Source of the DNA: Amphimedon queenslandica
Taxonomy: Eukaryota; Porifera; Demospongiae; Haplosclerida; Niphatidae
Assembly: GCF_000090795.2 (NCBI RefSeq)
Contig: NW_003546246.1
Location: 614,031-655,125, forward strand
Direction of reading: 5' to 3'
DNA length: 41,095 nt
Shown: positions 10,345-22,100 of the stretch, in pieces
How the letters are laid out: the number at the start of each line of letters is the position of its first letter
Numbering within the stretch: position 1 is the first letter of the stretch
Translations under genes and position numbers: made by a program
The notes under the pieces: generated by a model
What the model was told of the DNA's origin: nothing
Databases searched by the model: none
Seen by the model: only the letters and a program-made list of their open reading frames with translations

Positions 10345-11390
10345 CCTTCTTGTTTAAATGATGGTTAACATACTATTTGTTTCCTTCCTCAATTTCATAA
10401 TCAAGTTTAACAGGAGTGGCTGGTACGACTAGTGTGTTATCAGTTAAGTTTTTAAGTTGTTTGATGTCCTACTCACTTTTGACAATTTGTTTCTTTTTTC
10501 TCAGTTTTATAGCATAAATTTAAAAGGAGTGACTGATCAGATTGAGTCCTTATTTGAGGTTGGATTTTAAATGTTTCATGTTCTTGTAAGTTCTCGTCAT
10601 TTGTTTCTGCTTTCCTTCATTTGACAGAAAAGTAGTTTACAAACCAGAAGTGACTGATTACACTGAGTTATATATACTTTCAATTGTTTCAGAACGTTTC
10701 ATGTAATATTTATTTTACACTATTTGTTTCCTCTTAGTTTTATATCTATAGTTAAAAATACCAGAAGGAAATTATCAGACTGAGTTCTTATCATATGAGT
10801 TTGTTCTTAAAATGATGTTTCATGTCCTACACACATTTCACTGTGCTCATTTCTATGTTTCAAAGTGTATTTTAAAATACCAGGAAAGACTTATTTGAGG
10901 TTGGTTTTTGAAATATTGTTTCGTGTTGTAGTAACTTCTTATTACTTGTCACTTTTTCTGCATAGTTTTTGCAAAACGAGACTCATCTGACATAGCGTTC
11001 ATTCCTTTTGTATAATGATAAAAAATTATGTTTCATGTACTACTCTTTTTTCAGGATTTGATTTTCTTTTGCCATTTTTATATTATAGCTTAAATTACTA
11101 GAACTGACTCACAAGACTGAGTTGCTATCATGTGAGATTGTTTCTGATTATTTTCTTAGTTCTCACAATTTTGTTCTTTTCTCAGTTTCATAGTGATGTT
11201 TCCAGTACAAGAAGTGACTGTTGAAACTAAGTTCTGATTTTTTGAAATTGGTTTTAATATGATGTTTCATGCACTAATCACTTACATCTATTTTGTTTTT
11301 TCTCCGTTTCATAGTATAGTTTTACCAAGATTGACTTGTCAGATGAAGTATTCAATGACATGGCGTCTACGCTCCCAGGTTGTTCCTAAG
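10345..11390. repeat. 117-bp satellite, right part
   Basis: Further diverged units of the same satellite. The AGGAGTGACTG landmark recurs at about 10410, 10522, 10645, 10770, 10980, 11098, 11208 and 11328, most spacings being 110-125 bp. Some units carry internal deletions. The open frame around 11259-11597 is only partly in this repeat and does not look like a gene. Confidence 0.87.
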
Positions 11391-11999
11391 ATTTTTTTAC
11401 CTACGTGTGATATTTGTATATACATCTTTGTATGTTCACACTTATATTTCTTCTATACACGTTGTATTGGACAAATAACAAGCCTTAGCAACCACCCAGC
11501 CACACACCAAACGTCAATTGGGTGTGGTCACGGAAAACAAAATGGCGACTCCGAAGGGCAACTTTATAGCAAGAAAATAACAATACAAATGTATTAGAAA
11601 AAGACATCAGTCACACTAGAAGGAGCTATTAGCAACTAATGATAGCTTTGAAATGCAGAAGGTAAAATAATGACTAATAATGAACATGCTTTTTCTTAAT
11701 GCATAATTATAGGCACCTAAAAATTTCTGAAATATTAACCAAGGAAAATCAAATATCTTTAAAAGATTGCATAGTGGAGACCGCATGATCCACTAGTCAA
11801 ACCATCCACATGCACTCATGCCTCAACTGGTGAATGTGACTGCACTTTAGTATAAATAAAATGCTGTTATTGAATAAAATAAGTATTATAATTATGAGGT
11901 ATACATTTGGGCTTTATAATTATTAATTTTATAACAGGTTAGTTATCTCCTAGTAAGAATAAGTCCTATAATAGCTAATAAGCAAACTAATTGTGAGCT
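11391..11999. other. Gene-poor stretch with a GGTGTGGTCAC...AAAATGGC motif
   Basis: No supported gene. At 11520-11550 GGGTGTGGTCACGGAAAACA is followed by AAAATGGCG, which opens a 12-codon frame (MATPKGNFIARK, stop). Similar GTGTGGTCAC / AAAATGGC pairs occur near 31335 and in the Merlin termini, so this is more likely repeat-derived than a real first exon. Confidence 0.5.
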
Positions 12000-12490
12000 C
12001 ACTGTTGGCTGGCCCTGCAACAATCCTCTCCTTCCCTTCCTCTCCCTTCTCTTCCTCTCTCTCCTCTTCCTTTCCCTCTTCTTTGCTGTAGCGGATCATG
12101 CCACCTTTCCTTTGGTGTTCCTTTTCCGTTATCTAGCCTTCATAGCTCTCTCCTTCATTTCCTGAGAGGTCTCCCAAATCTACGACCAGCCCCGGCACCT
12201 CTACCAGGACTAGGAAGCCATTCACCTCTTTCGGCTCATCTCTTGAGCAGTTCCTGTCCTCTCCTGCCGACTGCGCTCTGACCACAACCTCTACTGCCAG
12301 CGACTATCACTGTCGCAATCAGGCTGATCCTGACGTCTTGGTGGTGGCAGTGGCAGTTCTCTTAGGGGCCAGGGACGTGGGGTGGGGTCTTCTCCCTCCG
12401 CAGCCTCTTGGTGTTACTTCATGATTGTTAGGCTCTTCTATTGGTGGTGGGTTAATGATTGCACTTCCAGGTTGAGAGTTCAGAGGATCC
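12000..12490. other. GC-rich island, possible degraded coding exon on the minus strand
   Basis: This segment is distinctly richer in G and C than everything around it. Read on the minus strand it gives discontinuous frames rich in Arg, Gly, Ser, Thr and Pro, and then Glu/Lys/Arg (GKGREREEEKGEEGKERI) across the purine-rich complement of the polypyrimidine run. It resembles the disordered N-terminus of a transposon protein or an RGG-type protein. The frames are broken and I recognise no domain. Confidence 0.4.
12024..12084 (+). repeat. 61-bp pure polypyrimidine run
   Basis: Every base from 12024 to 12084 is C or T (CTCTCCTTCCCTTCCTCTCC and on). Such tracts can form triplex (H-DNA) structures when supercoiled. 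Whether this one does so in vivo is unknown. Confidence 0.95.
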
Positions 12491-13394
12491 TATTGAAGAT
12501 TTAATAACTAAATTTAATTAATTGTAATTGTCAAACAATCACTAACATCATAAAAAAGAGCTAGATAATATTCTTCGTTATCATCCATTGTAATTACTAC
12601 TTAATTTACTGAGTATACTCGCTCAGATTAGGAACCAAATTAGCCGATAATTATTATTTTATTATTTTAATGTGTCAACAATTAATTAAAGGTCCAATAT
12701 TGATAAATTAACAATAATTAAATAATGGACCAATTGAAACAAGCTATGCCTAATTGATAATTTTTATAACTAAGCAACATAAGTTGTAAGATGCAGTTTC
12801 AATAGTTTTTGAAGTTGGAAACTTCTGTAGAAAAAGTACCTAAAGCAATAGGTGTGTTTGGACCTGGGGAAGCACAGGCTTTGCCCAGGTAGAAATTTGC
12901 AGCAATAATCATATTCATTAGTTACTGTATCATACACAGTATTGTAACAGAGGGAGGTGTGTTAACCACAATAGCTAGCACTGTTAACGGCAATAATTTA
13001 GCGTGCACCTACATGTTACAAGTGTTCATTTAAGCACCAGGGCAGTTATAGGCCTTAAGCTTAAAATGCATTTGGCCGAATTGCCCAATCTATAGTTAAA
13101 GGTACAATTAATTAATTAGATATATAAATAATTAATTAATTACATGAATCATTAATTAAGTGCCCTAGTAGGTCGAGAAGGCTAGATATGCCTATTCGTA
13201 AAGCCCCAATGAATGTTAGAGTCCACAAACCAACAAATTACACACACTACAACAGCATCACCATACAAAAAGCAAAAGAGGAGTGACTCATCTGGGGCCT
13301 TAAGTGGCATGTACCACTACAGCATGTTAGCAACAGCAAAAAGAGAAGTACCAAGTATTATAAAAAAATAATAGAAAACAGGTATCAAAAGAGT
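12491..13394. other. AT-rich spacer before the Helitron coding region
   Basis: No gene seen. It holds many ATTAATTAAT-type palindromes (12510-12540, 12690-12790, 13110-13160). The 5' end of the Helitron should lie in here or just upstream, but I could not identify a terminal TC within an AT target. Confidence 0.5.
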
Positions 13395-13426
13395 CTCTGG
13401 TAGAAAGAAAAAGAAGGTTGAGACAG

Positions 13427-15111
13427 ATGAGAGAATCTGCAAAAATGAGATGCATTGAGAATGAATCTCAAGCTAGAAGAGACTCTCGTCTAAATGATAA
13501 AAGGCTAAGATCTCAGCAAAGATGTGCTAATAAGTCAGAGGCTCAAAGAGGAGTATGTCTTACTAACCTAAGAGAGAGATCTTAACAAAAGTGTACCAAT
13601 GAAACTGATTCTCAAAGAGAAGCATGTCTCAATGACCTAAGAAAAAGATCTCAGCAACGATGTGTGAATGAATCTGATTCTCAAAAAGAAGCACGTCATA
13701 TGGACTTGATTAAAAGATCACAGGAACGACGTCCCAATGTATCTGAATCTGAAAGAGAAGCACGTCTTTTGGCCATCCGTGAAAGAGCTAAAGAAAGAAG
13801 TGCCTCAGAATTCTAAGAACAAAGAGCTCAACAAAATCAAAAAATTAGAGAGAATCGTAGAGAATTGTTGTTTAATCAACCACCTCCGGCTCCCTCACTA
13901 GAAAATGTACGTCAGCATGTGTTATCAAGGAATCCTGAAAAATTTTAGGAAGAAATACGATTATATCTGACCAGCAAATGTTGTACTTGTGAGCGTCTGT
14001 GCTACTCAAATGTTGTCATTGGTTGATGTGAGTAAAGTACTTGATGTATTACAACAGATTATTATGCATGCATTAATGATACACAAGTTTCAGCCTTTTT
14101 ACCTATTGAAGATGTAGATGGTAGTGTTTGTAGATGTATGACTTATATAAAGAAAGGGAAAATCCCTCCATTTCCTACAATAAATAATATGCATGTAAAT
14201 GAAGTCCCACCAGAACTATCCCATTTGAACAGAATGGATTAGAGACTAATTTTAAGAGTGCAAGCCTTTATCAAGCTAATAGTTTTGCAATTTGGTCAAA
14301 ATGCATTCGCTGGCCACACCATTAATTTTCCTGCAAATGTGTCTGAAGTATTTTATTCTTTGCCTGGGCACTAACTAGTGATGGGGTTGTGTTAGTTAAA
14401 CCACTGGAGGGCACAAGTGCTAGAGTCTGTTCCTACAGTGATCAAACAGCCAGTACTACTAGTGGGCCTGAACTAGTACCAGTACAAACAGTGCTTGTGC
14501 TAACACTGCACAATCAAGAACATCTACTAGTACTAGAAACCTATTTGTAGTGAGCAAGCCATTGGTAGTTCATGTACTTAGGTGGCTTAAAGATAATGAT
14601 ACTTTATATAGCGATGTAAAATTGATGAATCTTTTATAGATAGCAATGACTGTTCTGACAGTAATAATGAGCCTCAGCAAAGTACTGGCATTGAGCCTTC
14701 CAATGTTCAGTAGTCAGAACAAATCATACACTAACAAATTTAGAAGCCATTGACTTCATTAGAAATGGATGATATAATAAAGTGCATCAGCTTAAGTTGC
14801 CAGCCAATAAATTTATATGATAATAGTACTGTAGAAATGGCATTTCCATGTATATTTCCGAATAGAGTCAATGGTCTTCACGCAACAAGGGACCCACCAA
14901 TAGCATTTACTAATTACATTCAATCTCGTTTACTAAATGCTGATAATTGTTGGTCTAGTAATATTACACTATTACTATGGTCATCAAATTTACTTAAAGA
15001 TGAGATTATGTGATTCTGTATCAATTGCAATGCAAATTGGATCATCATCATCATTGGGTAGCAAAGGGCGTATTGCTGCTTGCGAAATATTAAATGAAGA
15101 TGTAAAGTGTA
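13427..15111 (+). pseudogene. Helitron protein, N-terminal segment
   Basis: From the Met at 13427, a basic region of 23-residue repeats leads into VRQHVLSRNPEKF and a zinc-like CCTCERLC at about 13978. Then follow IPPFPTINNMHVNEVPPELS (about 14160-14220) and the block ending GHTINFPANVSEVF (about 14310-14360), a DUF6570-like pattern of Helitron N-termini. Further on, VLRWLKDNDTLYSDV (about 14575-14625) and MAFPCIFPNRVNG (about 14838-14875) match the usual order in Helitron proteins. Stops interrupt it near 13585, 13815, 13947 and 14240, and there are frame changes around 14020 and 15010. The reading frame runs up to the foldback insertion at 15115. Confidence 0.85.
13430..13805 (+). repeat. 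23-residue protein repeats (STPR-like) in the Helitron N-terminus
   Basis: Successive 23-codon units begin RLRSQQRCANKSEAQRG, RERS-stop-QKCTNETDSQREA, RKRSQQRCVNESDSQKEA and IKRSQERRPNVSESEREA, with a diverged unit before them. Period and composition (Arg/Glu/Ser, conserved S-x-REA) match the STPR (score and three amino acid peptide repeat) DNA-binding repeats. The DNA is correspondingly a degenerate 69-bp tandem repeat. Confidence 0.8.
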
Positions 15112-15270
15112 ACTGCAATGTATTTTTGGGTATTTATTTTATGGTCTTAATATAATTGCCTGACCATAATAATGATGTGTTCAAGCTCCAATTATTTACA
15201 AAAATTTATTCACTGAGATATGAGCCTTCAAAAATGCTAATTTTCTTGCTTCAATGTAACTTCCTGTGAA

Positions 15271-16136
15271 TATAGATAATATACTACATGAAAAGGATTA
15301 GAAACCACTGGGAAATTACATGGAATGCAACGCGTTGCCTAGCGATGTATGCATGTTGCCCCTGAAATGAGCAAAATGGAGGATCTTCACTGTAGTTTAC
15401 AGCGTATAATTCATGTCTAACATGAACCATCACTACAATTTTAGATTTTAGGACAGACGAAGAGATCAAGGTCATAGCTATCCATTGAGACCTGGTTGAA
15501 GAGTCAAATCCTGTCCTAAAGTGTGCCAGTAACTGTCAATTTTGTTTTCTAACTTTTTCTCTGAGTCTTCTAGTTTAATCTTCCATATACGTTTATGATC
15601 ATTTAAGTTGCTACAAAACTGAGGTTCATAGAGCCTTTTTAAAGAGAAATAGCTTATCACTATAAATCCATAGCTAAATGTTGTCTGAGAAAATACTTTT
15701 GTTTTGTACCCTTAACTCAATGGCCTCATATAGTTCAGCCTTCAAATTTTTTATAGAGATATATAATTCTATTATGGAGGTTAAATAAATATTTTTACAT
15801 ATGAATTCTACCATACATATTATACCATCTTTTTTTCATTTTCACATATCTATCAGTTTTTATGACTCCAAAACTTTTGTAGGTAGACATTTTCTTAAAT
15901 GCAAGGAATACTATTTGTAAAAATTATTGAGAAGATAGTCAATAGCAAAGGTGTCATATTTCCTTTCTGGTGTTCAGGAAACAGCAGAGAAGCCCTTCAC
16001 CAAGACTGCAGAACCTTATTTTATTTTTTCATTTACAATTTTATTCTAATAATCCGTACAATTTAAAACAGTATTGACAACTAGCATTTTCTGCCACAAA
16101 CAGTGGTTTTCAATCCCTTTGATGTAGTATATTATC
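15271..16136. mobile_element. Inverted-repeat insertion inside the foldback element's left arm
   Basis: GATAATATACTACATGAAAA at 15275 pairs with the inverse ending at 16136 (GATAATATACTACATCAAAG), and homology runs through GGATT-GAAACCACTG. The matching right arm of the host element lacks this 0.86-kb piece, so it was probably inserted. The interior has no recognisable protein. The boundary duplication is unclear, so the limits are good to a few bases only. Confidence 0.6.
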
Positions 16137-16327
16137 CATGATAAGAGGCATAGTTGCAGATAAATTTATTGCTGTACAGGGGGAATAATCCTTTACTCTC
16201 ATGCAAAGTAATGTAATGGCTTTAATATAAAGATTGGGATCATTAGCTTTTATGATTCCAAGCATGTAAGTGCAAGAAAAACTTACAGTTCCACAAGCAG
16301 GTATATCTTCTAATTTCCTTTGTTGTA

Positions 16328-16646
16328 AAGTATAACCTCGATTATCCAGACCTCGATTATCCAGATTCTGAAATCATGACTGGAAGTGACCACGTGGTCC
16401 TTTAAATTCACTTATTTAGAATATATGGTATTACAAAATGGCTGCTTTCAATAAGGAGTAGCCTGTTTAGCACTGGAATGCTGCTGATTAATGGCTTTCT
16501 ACTAGTAACAAGGCTTGGATTCAGCCTCCTTATGGCTGATTAAGGCTCTAGCTTTTTTTGAGTAAGTATATGAAGATTTTAAAGGTCATTTCAATTATCC
16601 GGACCACTTGATGAACAAAGGGGTCCGGATAATCGAGGTTATGCTG
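16328..16646. mobile_element. Pogo/Tigger-type MITE, 319 bp
   Basis: The termini AAGTATAACCTCGATTATCC (left) and CAGCATAACCTCGATTATCC (inverse of the right) are typical of pogo-group Tc1/mariner elements. TA duplications flank it at 16326-16327 and 16647-16648. The left terminus is partly duplicated in tandem (CCTCGATTATCCAGA twice). No coding capacity. Confidence 0.88.
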
Positions 16647-16970
16647 TATCTTTTTCTTGCAGTTCCATGCTTGGAATAACGAAAGCTAATGATTCCAATC
16701 TTTAAATTGGTACTATTACATTACTGGGCATGAGAGTAAAGGATTATTTCCCCCTGTAAACAATGGATTTATCTGCATCTATGCCTTTTATGACGTCACG
16801 TTAGCCACACCCACCGACTGGAAGTAAAACTGAAGCAAGCAAAATGAGCATTTTGGAAGGCTCATATCTCAGTGAATAATTTTTTTAAACAATGGGAGTT
16901 GGAAAACATCAATATTATGGCCAGGCAATCATATTAAGACCATGAAAAATACCCAAAAATACATTGGACT

Positions 16971-17440
16971 TACCATATAAGTCAAAACACAGAGCTATGA
17001 GAAAATTCATAATCATTTATGCAAGATATACCAGGTTCCTCAGCACACTGGAATAAAGAAAAGCTTGATTTGTTTGACATGTTGAGAACGCTAGGTCCAC
17101 GTACTTTCTTTATCACAGATGATATGATTTGGTTTGATTTAATGTGTGTACTTGCAAAATGTGATGGAAAGATCTTAGTGATGATGAAGTAAAAGAGCTG
17201 TCTACCTCAGAGCGTAGAAGGTTACTAAGTAGCTACTCAGCACATCATTTCTCTCATTGCTTTTAAAATTTCATGAATCATATACTAAATGGTGCTAGTC
17301 AGCCTACAGATGAAATAGAAGACTACTTTTGGAGAGTTGAGTTTTAACAAAGAGGCTCACCTCATATACATAGTCATGGTGTGTAACCAGATATTGAGAC
17401 AGTAGAAGTTAAAAGGAAAGCTCCTGGATTCACTGATAAA
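16971..17440 (+). pseudogene. Helitron Rep segment with HUH motif
   Basis: It continues the Helitron protein after the foldback insertion. MLRTLGPRTFFITDD (about 17078-17122) matches the block before the Rep core, and DEIEDYFWRVEF (about 17309-17344) is followed after a stop by QRGSPHIHSHG. The HIH codons at 17363-17371 are the HUH metal-binding pair of rolling-circle replication initiators. The frame reaches APGFTDKY at the TA target site (17441). Stops at 17037-17060 and at the EF-stop-QRG position show decay. Confidence 0.85.
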
Positions 17441-18352
17441 TATGTGACCATAATTGACAAAACGGCCCTTGTGGCGCATTATTAAATATTATCAATATAG
17501 TGGTAATAAGTCAACTTGCACATTGTTTGTTGAAAAATGGCTTTTTGCACCAAGTGATTATAGAGACCATAAGCTATCATTTGATGCCAAAGACGCCGCT
17601 ATACTCCTTGCAGTTCTTGAGAAAGAAGCTACTAGATCCTCCAACCATTACTGTGCACAGAGCACATCAAATGGGCCATCACACTGAGGTGCACTGGGTG
17701 TCATGGCAACAATAGGTATCCTAGCAACTTACCATGATTACAAGGAACTATAAGCAGTCACTATCTCTGTACAAGTATGGAGAAAGCAATGTAAACTGAC
17801 CTTGTACTGTACAAGGAGCAAGGTAGAAAGGCTAACACTACAAGCTACAGATGCCACAAGACTACTTTGATAATCAGCAGTAAGTAATCACGCAAAAAAC
17901 ACACTGAGTAAAAAAACTTACCTGACACCTAGTCAGAAACAGTATTAACTACTTACAACTATAATACTACACTTTAACTACATTATACAATACAACATAA
18001 ATGCTAAAGCAATAGAGTATCATAATTATCATTATTAATAATAAAAATCAATAGAAATTGTCATGGATAATAGCGATGATGGGAACAGCAGTAATGAGAT
18101 GACCAAGAGAGAGCTGGGTTGAGAGGAGACCTAGGAGAAACTGGCTTAAGCCAAGACTCAGACATAAGTGGAATAAGTGAAGCTTTGAACATGATTGGTT
18201 TTGACTTCCCAGAAAATGGAGTCACGTCTTGAGGAACCAGTGGAGGACTATATGGTACCTGTAGAGGTAAAGAGAGAGGGATAAACTTAAAGGAAAAGAG
18301 GAAGGCTCACTCTCTCCTTCACTCACTAAAATAAAGAGTCTCACTCACAGTT

Positions 18353-18570
18353 ATGGTGAGTTACATGTACAATACACATTAAGGTACTATCCCTCTTATA
18401 GAGTATAACAAATACAAACACCCATGATACTCCCTTACGTGTCTTCATCACTTAATCCCATGTCTTCATCACTCACTCACATGTCTCTGTCACTCACTCA
18501 GTCATGGTAAGTTACATGTACTACAATACACATTAATACACTGTCCCTCCAATACAGTATAATAAGTACA
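18353..18570 (+). repeat. Diverged direct duplication, about 150-bp spacing
   Basis: TATGGTGAGTTACATGTACA at 18353 recurs as CATGGTAAGTTACATGTACT at about 18504, followed in both by AATACACATTAA and by CTATCCCTC or CTGTCCCTC. CACTCACTCA-type short repeats lie between the two copies. Confidence 0.75.
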
Positions 18571-18790
18571 ATTTCACTTGCTCTCAAACTTACTTACCTT
18601 TCAACATTTCTTTGACTGTCTTGTATCTTTGTGTGTTGCTTTACCTTTGTTTCAGTTTAGGTTCTTGAATTGAGATCCTTTCACTAATGTAGAAAAGATA
18701 ATAATAACAGTTACACTCATTAATGTTTATTAAAATAATTTTTACTTTTAAAGAAGATTCTACAAGCTTACTACTGTCTTTAAACTTTAT

Positions 18791-19007
18791 ACAGAGTGTC
18801 TAAAGTCTTGACAGAGTTGCTAGAACTAACACAGAGTTTTTAGAGCTAACACAAGGTCGCACTAGGTAACACAGAGTTCCTTGAGCAAATCCAGGGTTGC
18901 TTGAGCAAACACCGAGTCTCTACAGCTAAGCAAAAGTTGCTTGAGCTAAAATAGGGTCTTTAGAGCTGACTCTGATGCTCTCAAGCTAACACATAGTTGC
19001 TCAAACT
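18791..19007. repeat. 20-bp minisatellite, left part
   Basis: About eleven units of a 20-bp repeat, consensus ACACAGAGTTGCTTGAGCTA. They are in register from ACACAGAGTTTTTAGAGCTA through to ACACATAGTTGCTCAAACT at 19007, where the hAT element starts. Confidence 0.92.
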
Positions 19008-19189
19008 CATAGGCGTTTCATTCCGGTGACACTACTAGGGCACATGTTATTATTAATAGTTTATTAACTTCAATAATAGTTTAGTAACTTATAATAGTTA
19101 ACTAACTAGTCTTTAAGGATGAGTGAGTAAAGGTGAGACTGTGAGATGGAAAGAAAAGTAAGAAATGCAATGTACATGTACATCATTAA

Positions 19190-22100
19190 CTACAATAGTC
19201 TTATTCTCGAATTCTGATGCCTTTCAGCAAATTTAGGGAATATTTCATCTATTTTGCTTCACAACTCCGAAGAAAAAATGTTCTTAATTTTAAGAACTGC
19301 AAGATCATCTAGTTGTTCCTGAGACATTGTAGAATGCAAATATGTTTCAAGTTGTCGGAGGGACGAGAAACACCTTTCCACAGTAGCAGTGGAAGTTCCA
19401 ATTGTCATGGAAATCAGAATGTACTTTGATAAAACTAGAAAGGCTTCTTTGACTGGATTAATCTTGTCTAAAACGTTGTGTAGTTGATTGTCATCTGGTA
19501 GTAATGGTTTCTACGGAGGTAGTTCTTAAATGTTTCAACTTCATTCTCTATATTTCCGATAGGTAGAATGTTCTTGTAGTGTTAAAGAAGAGGCACAACA
19601 ATTCGGTTGACAAGAAATGTTGAGATTTAGGTCTCAATCAATCTATAGATTTCATCAAGTTCATACTGGTGTCACTGAATCTCTCCTTAAGCTCCAAAAG
19701 GACTACATCTTAACGTAGGGAAGTATACATTCATCTTAAAATCCTGCCATGACTGACTTGAGATTGAGTGGCCTACTGTTTCACCTGTTACAATGCAATT
19801 ACTGACTCTAGATGGCAATTGTGTCTGTCTTCTACTTACTGAGTTATTGGATATATTATGCTTTTGACTAAAAGCAATAGCCTCTTCCCAGAGAAGATTC
19901 CATTTGTCATCGGTCCTTAGACCTTGAAAAGTATCTATTGTTGCTAGTATTAGTGTTGCAGCATTACCAATGTCTAATGATCTGGACTGAAGGATATCAG
20001 ATAGCTGTGCTGACATGCTTAACACTTTTTTGTACACTGTTAGGCTGACTACAAAGGAGAATGATCTAATTTGATTAAGGATGCCACAGGCCTCAATGGC
20101 TCTCTGTTATCTCCATTTACTACTTGCTCTAAGGTATCAAGTACAGCAGATAATGTAGCCATATTTCATGATATAGAGTCAAATTGGCATGACCACCTGG
20201 TATCAGACAATTTTTAAAGTCTTATCTCTCTACCATCATGAGCGTTTTGATCTGATCAAAACGTCTAATGTGTTTTAGATGATGATAGAAAAACATATAC
20301 AGACTGTAGAAGAGCAAAGAAATCTGATGCTGAAAGCACTTTCTTTCCTACATCAACCAGGACCAAATTGAGTCTGTGTGCATAGCAATGCACAGAAATG
20401 GCTTGTGGGTACTTTTCTCTGATTAGTGTTCGAACTCCAGAATTACACCTATAGTCGGTTTCAACTGAGAAGAAACGGAAGTAAATCAATATTTTCGTCA
20501 TTAAATTGTCACATGTAGCCACGCCCAAACATGACTGCGATCTGCAAGCTCTGTCATTCTTCGAGCGTTTCTTCTCCTTTAACTTACTTTACTATCTATT
20601 GTACCTCTACAGTGGTTGCTGCTACCTCCATCTATCCTTTTCTTGTTTTTGGTGCCTGTTTTCAGCTGGTATAGATCTCGGAATACGGGTGAATCAACAA
20701 GTGTACTGGCAATGAAGAACAACTAAGATTGAGAAGGCTGTGGAGTGATATAACGAGAAGTATCCTCAAGAGGAAGCTCCTGGTTGAATATTAGTAGGTC
20801 TAGAGAGATTGATATGTTTTGTTTTATTTTAAAAATAAAAAATTATTTTTTTTACTAAATGTAATGAGATGCAAATGATATTCATTGGAGTGATGCACAC
20901 AATTCGTCATGGTGGCACCTTTCATCTCAAGCAGAAGAACCCATTCAGAACCTTCCAGAGTACCTAGAAACTCAAAAATTGGTAAAGATTTTTCGGAAGA
21001 ACCTGTTATGCAGCTCTACCAAATTTCAATTTGCTAGCATTAGTGACAAAAAGTTATAAGTGGTTTCTTCTCAACTGAAACTGACTATATTCATGACCGA
21101 TGCCCCATCATAACACTGTGATATGAGGTTCTTAGGATCTAGATCTAACTGCAACATTTTTGAAGTAATGTATTCAGTCAGGGACTTTGCGTTCAAGCTA
21201 GAAGCTTGGCTGTACCCACTAAACCTTTCAATTGCTTTTCCGTTGTGAACATACCTGAAAGCAATAGATAGTTGCTCTCGCTTGCTTGCTTATATTTTTT
21301 GTCTCATCAACAAAATATTTTGCTTGATGAAGCTCCTTCTAAATCATTCGTCGAACTTCACAAGCTTAAAAATGAATTATTTTATTTTGAAAAGCAGCAG
21401 AGAGCCACGTGGCACTACTTTTACAAAGAGATAAACGCTGTGCAACCACTGGAACATGTTGAGAAAGGAGAAACATTGTTGCTCTCAAATTACCTTAATT
21501 TGGTGATTCGTCACTCTCATCATGGCCACGAAAAGCAATGCCCTCTTAAGCACAATACAGAATTGCTTCCATTAGGCAAGAAACATATTTCCTATTTTTA
21601 GCAAGCTCCTGAGAACCAATTCTATTTTTTGCAAGCCTCTGGATTGATTTGAGGCCATACGCTTTTCATAATCTTTCCATGCTGACATAGATTCAATGTG
21701 GTGCTTTGAATGAGGGTGGGAATCAAACATTCCATTTTTACCAAGTGTGTGTTTCCAATCTGTATAGCCACTGGTAACAAAGATACTATCAGAAAAAATA
21801 AGGAAAGATCTACATGGAAAACAAAAGGCAGAATCCAAGCTTATGGAGTATTCCAACCATGGATATCTGGTTTCTTTAAAACAACGGCTCACACCTTTAT
21901 TTCCGAATGATGAAGAGGGGAACCTGATCGCAGTTGGTTGTCTAGGCTTTTTACAATTATCTTGACTTAAGTCAGGTACTGTACTCTGACTTTGAGGCTG
22001 CTTAGTTGAAGTCAACGAGGTAGGTGGGGGAAGAGAAGTGACAGGAGCCTCACATGTAGATGAAGTTGTACATATGAGAAGGGGAGCCTCATTCTCATTG

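Larger units (their letters stand above)
15115..16967. mobile_element. Foldback-type element in the Helitron, ACT duplication
   Basis: The long inverted arms start GCAATGTATTTTTGGGTAT on the left, and the inverse at 16967 starts CCAATGTATTTTTGGGTAT. Homology continues inward past ACTGAGATATGAGCCTTC. A 3-bp duplication ACT flanks it (15112-15114 and 16968-16970). Removing the element and one ACT rejoins the Helitron frame (...EDVKCN with LPYKSKHRAMRK...). A 3-bp duplication fits Harbinger-like elements, but I see no transposase. The left arm is split by a further inverted-repeat insertion and the centre holds a pogo-type MITE. Confidence 0.78.

Noticed and set aside
11541..11579. Real gene start MATPKGNFIARK
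   Set aside because: It stops after 12 codons, no donor site in a sensible place continues it, and the preceding phrase is repeated elsewhere.
12850..12900. Helitron 3' hairpin or promoter at the CCTGGGG...CCCAGG palindrome
   Set aside because: It lies upstream of the coding region, not at the 3' end, and no CTRR terminus follows it.
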